Shown in pieces: positions 5,104 to 5,412 of a DNA stretch of 5,412 nucleotides (its first letter is position 1; every line of letters begins with the position of its first letter). Both the position numbers and the translations under genes were made by a program. Origin of the DNA: Gemmatimonadota bacterium (GTDB lineage Bacteria > Gemmatimonadota > Gemmatimonadetes > Gemmatimonadales > Gemmatimonadaceae); contig JAEUJK010000600.1 in NCBI GenBank assembly GCA_016794735.1, forward strand, positions 1 to 5,412. Reading direction: 5' to 3'. The notes under the pieces are model-generated. The model was not told the origin of the DNA. It saw only the letters and a list, made by a program, of their open reading frames with translations, and did not search any database.

Positions 5104-5412
5104 GTGTGCCGTCATCAGCAATCACCGGGGGGCGTCACGCGTCGGGCCGCCGTGGGCGCCCTGGCCGCGACCGCCCTCGTTGGGCGCCGGGCGTGGGGCT
5201 TGCCGTCGCGGGCGGCGAGCTATCGTGACGTGGCGGATGGCGCGCAACGGTGGTTGGCCCGGCACGCCGTCCCGACGCCGAACGGCGTGACGTGGGCGGC
5301 GGACCCGCTCGACGCCAAGTCGGTCCAGACCAACCTGTACTCGGGTGCTCCGGGCGTTGTCCTCTTCCTCGCTGAACATGCACGGGTGACCGGCAACGCC
5401 GTGTCGATGGAC
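5104..5412 (+). CDS. LanC-like (lanthionine synthetase C-like) protein with apparent Tat signal, N-terminal part
   Basis: The frame is open from the GTG at 5104 to the window end (103 residues) and continues beyond it. Residues 1-38 look like a twin-arginine signal peptide: T12-R13-R14 followed by a hydrophobic run AAVGALAATALVG (15-27), a second arginine pair (28-29) and a likely cleavage region around AWGLPSRAAS. The mature part has an amphipathic first helix (YRDVADGAQRWLARHAV, 40-56), then NLYSGAPGVVLFLAEHARV (77-95). The latter resembles the early LYxGxxGI-type helix of the LanC alpha/alpha toroid. LanC enzymes join cysteine thiols to dehydrated Ser/Thr in lantibiotic precursors; LanC-like relatives have other roles. 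The zinc-binding Cys and His residues of LanC lie later in the protein and are not visible, so catalysis cannot be judged. An upstream in-frame ATG at 5065 would extend the N-terminus by 13 residues. An alternative is another alpha/alpha-toroid protein, such as a glycoside-hydrolase-like fold. Confidence 0.7.
   Translation, partial: MCRHQQSPGGVTRRAAVGALAATALVGRRAWGLPSRAASYRDVADGAQRWLARHAVPTPNGVTWAADPLDAKSVQTNLYSGAPGVVLFLAEHARVTGNAVSMD

Noticed and set aside
5122..5383. Two minus-strand open frames of 82-85 codons opposite the LanC-like gene
   Set aside because: They are Arg/Pro-rich antisense readings. The plus strand shows a Tat-like signal, a strong ribosome-binding site and a LanC-like segment.
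1..5412. RNA genes, CRISPR arrays, insertion sequences or attachment sites
   Set aside because: Reading both strands, I saw no tRNA-like cloverleaf, spaced direct repeats, transposase or terminal inverted repeats. Nearly all bases are taken up by the six genes.

Overview
The window is GC-rich and densely coded, with six protein genes, two of them cut by the window edges. The organism looks like a member of Gemmatimonadota or a similar high-GC, diderm, soil-type lineage. This is an inference from three things: a secreted protein with two carboxypeptidase-regulatory-like domains of a kind I associate with that phylum, a TonB-type energy transducer (which implies an outer membrane), and frequent GTG starts. 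No marker gene in the window proves the phylum.

Layout. (a) 1-1604, minus strand: the first 534 residues of a secreted protein with two carboxypeptidase-regulatory-like (beta-sandwich) domains; its 3' end lies outside the window. (b) 1605-1773: a divergent intergenic region with three inverted repeats, leading into (c) 1774-2493, plus strand: a TonB-family energy transducer. (d) 2483-3058, minus strand: a NUDIX hydrolase whose 3' end overlaps the tonB-like gene tail to tail by 11 bp. (e) 3072-4613, minus strand: a HerA/FtsK-like P-loop ATPase of the DUF853 (YjgR) type, 13 bp upstream of the NUDIX gene and probably in the same operon. (f) 4688-5026, minus strand: a very short protein with two PQQ-type beta-propeller repeats, separated from the ATPase gene by 74 bp that hold a perfect 9-bp stem-loop. 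(g) 5027-5103: a second divergent intergenic region. (h) 5104-5412, plus strand: the start of a LanC-like (lanthionine synthetase C-like) protein behind an apparent twin-arginine signal peptide.

How the genes might work together. Genes (a) and (c) share a divergent promoter region, and both proteins belong to the cell envelope, so co-regulation is plausible. The minus-strand block (f)-(e)-(d) could be one transcript, but nothing in the sequences ties the three proteins to one pathway. No RNA gene, insertion sequence, CRISPR array, integrase or other sign of a mobile element was seen. Most of the window reads as ordinary chromosome. The least ordinary items are the apparently exported LanC-like protein, the two-blade PQQ-like protein and the repeat-rich leader of the tonB-like gene.
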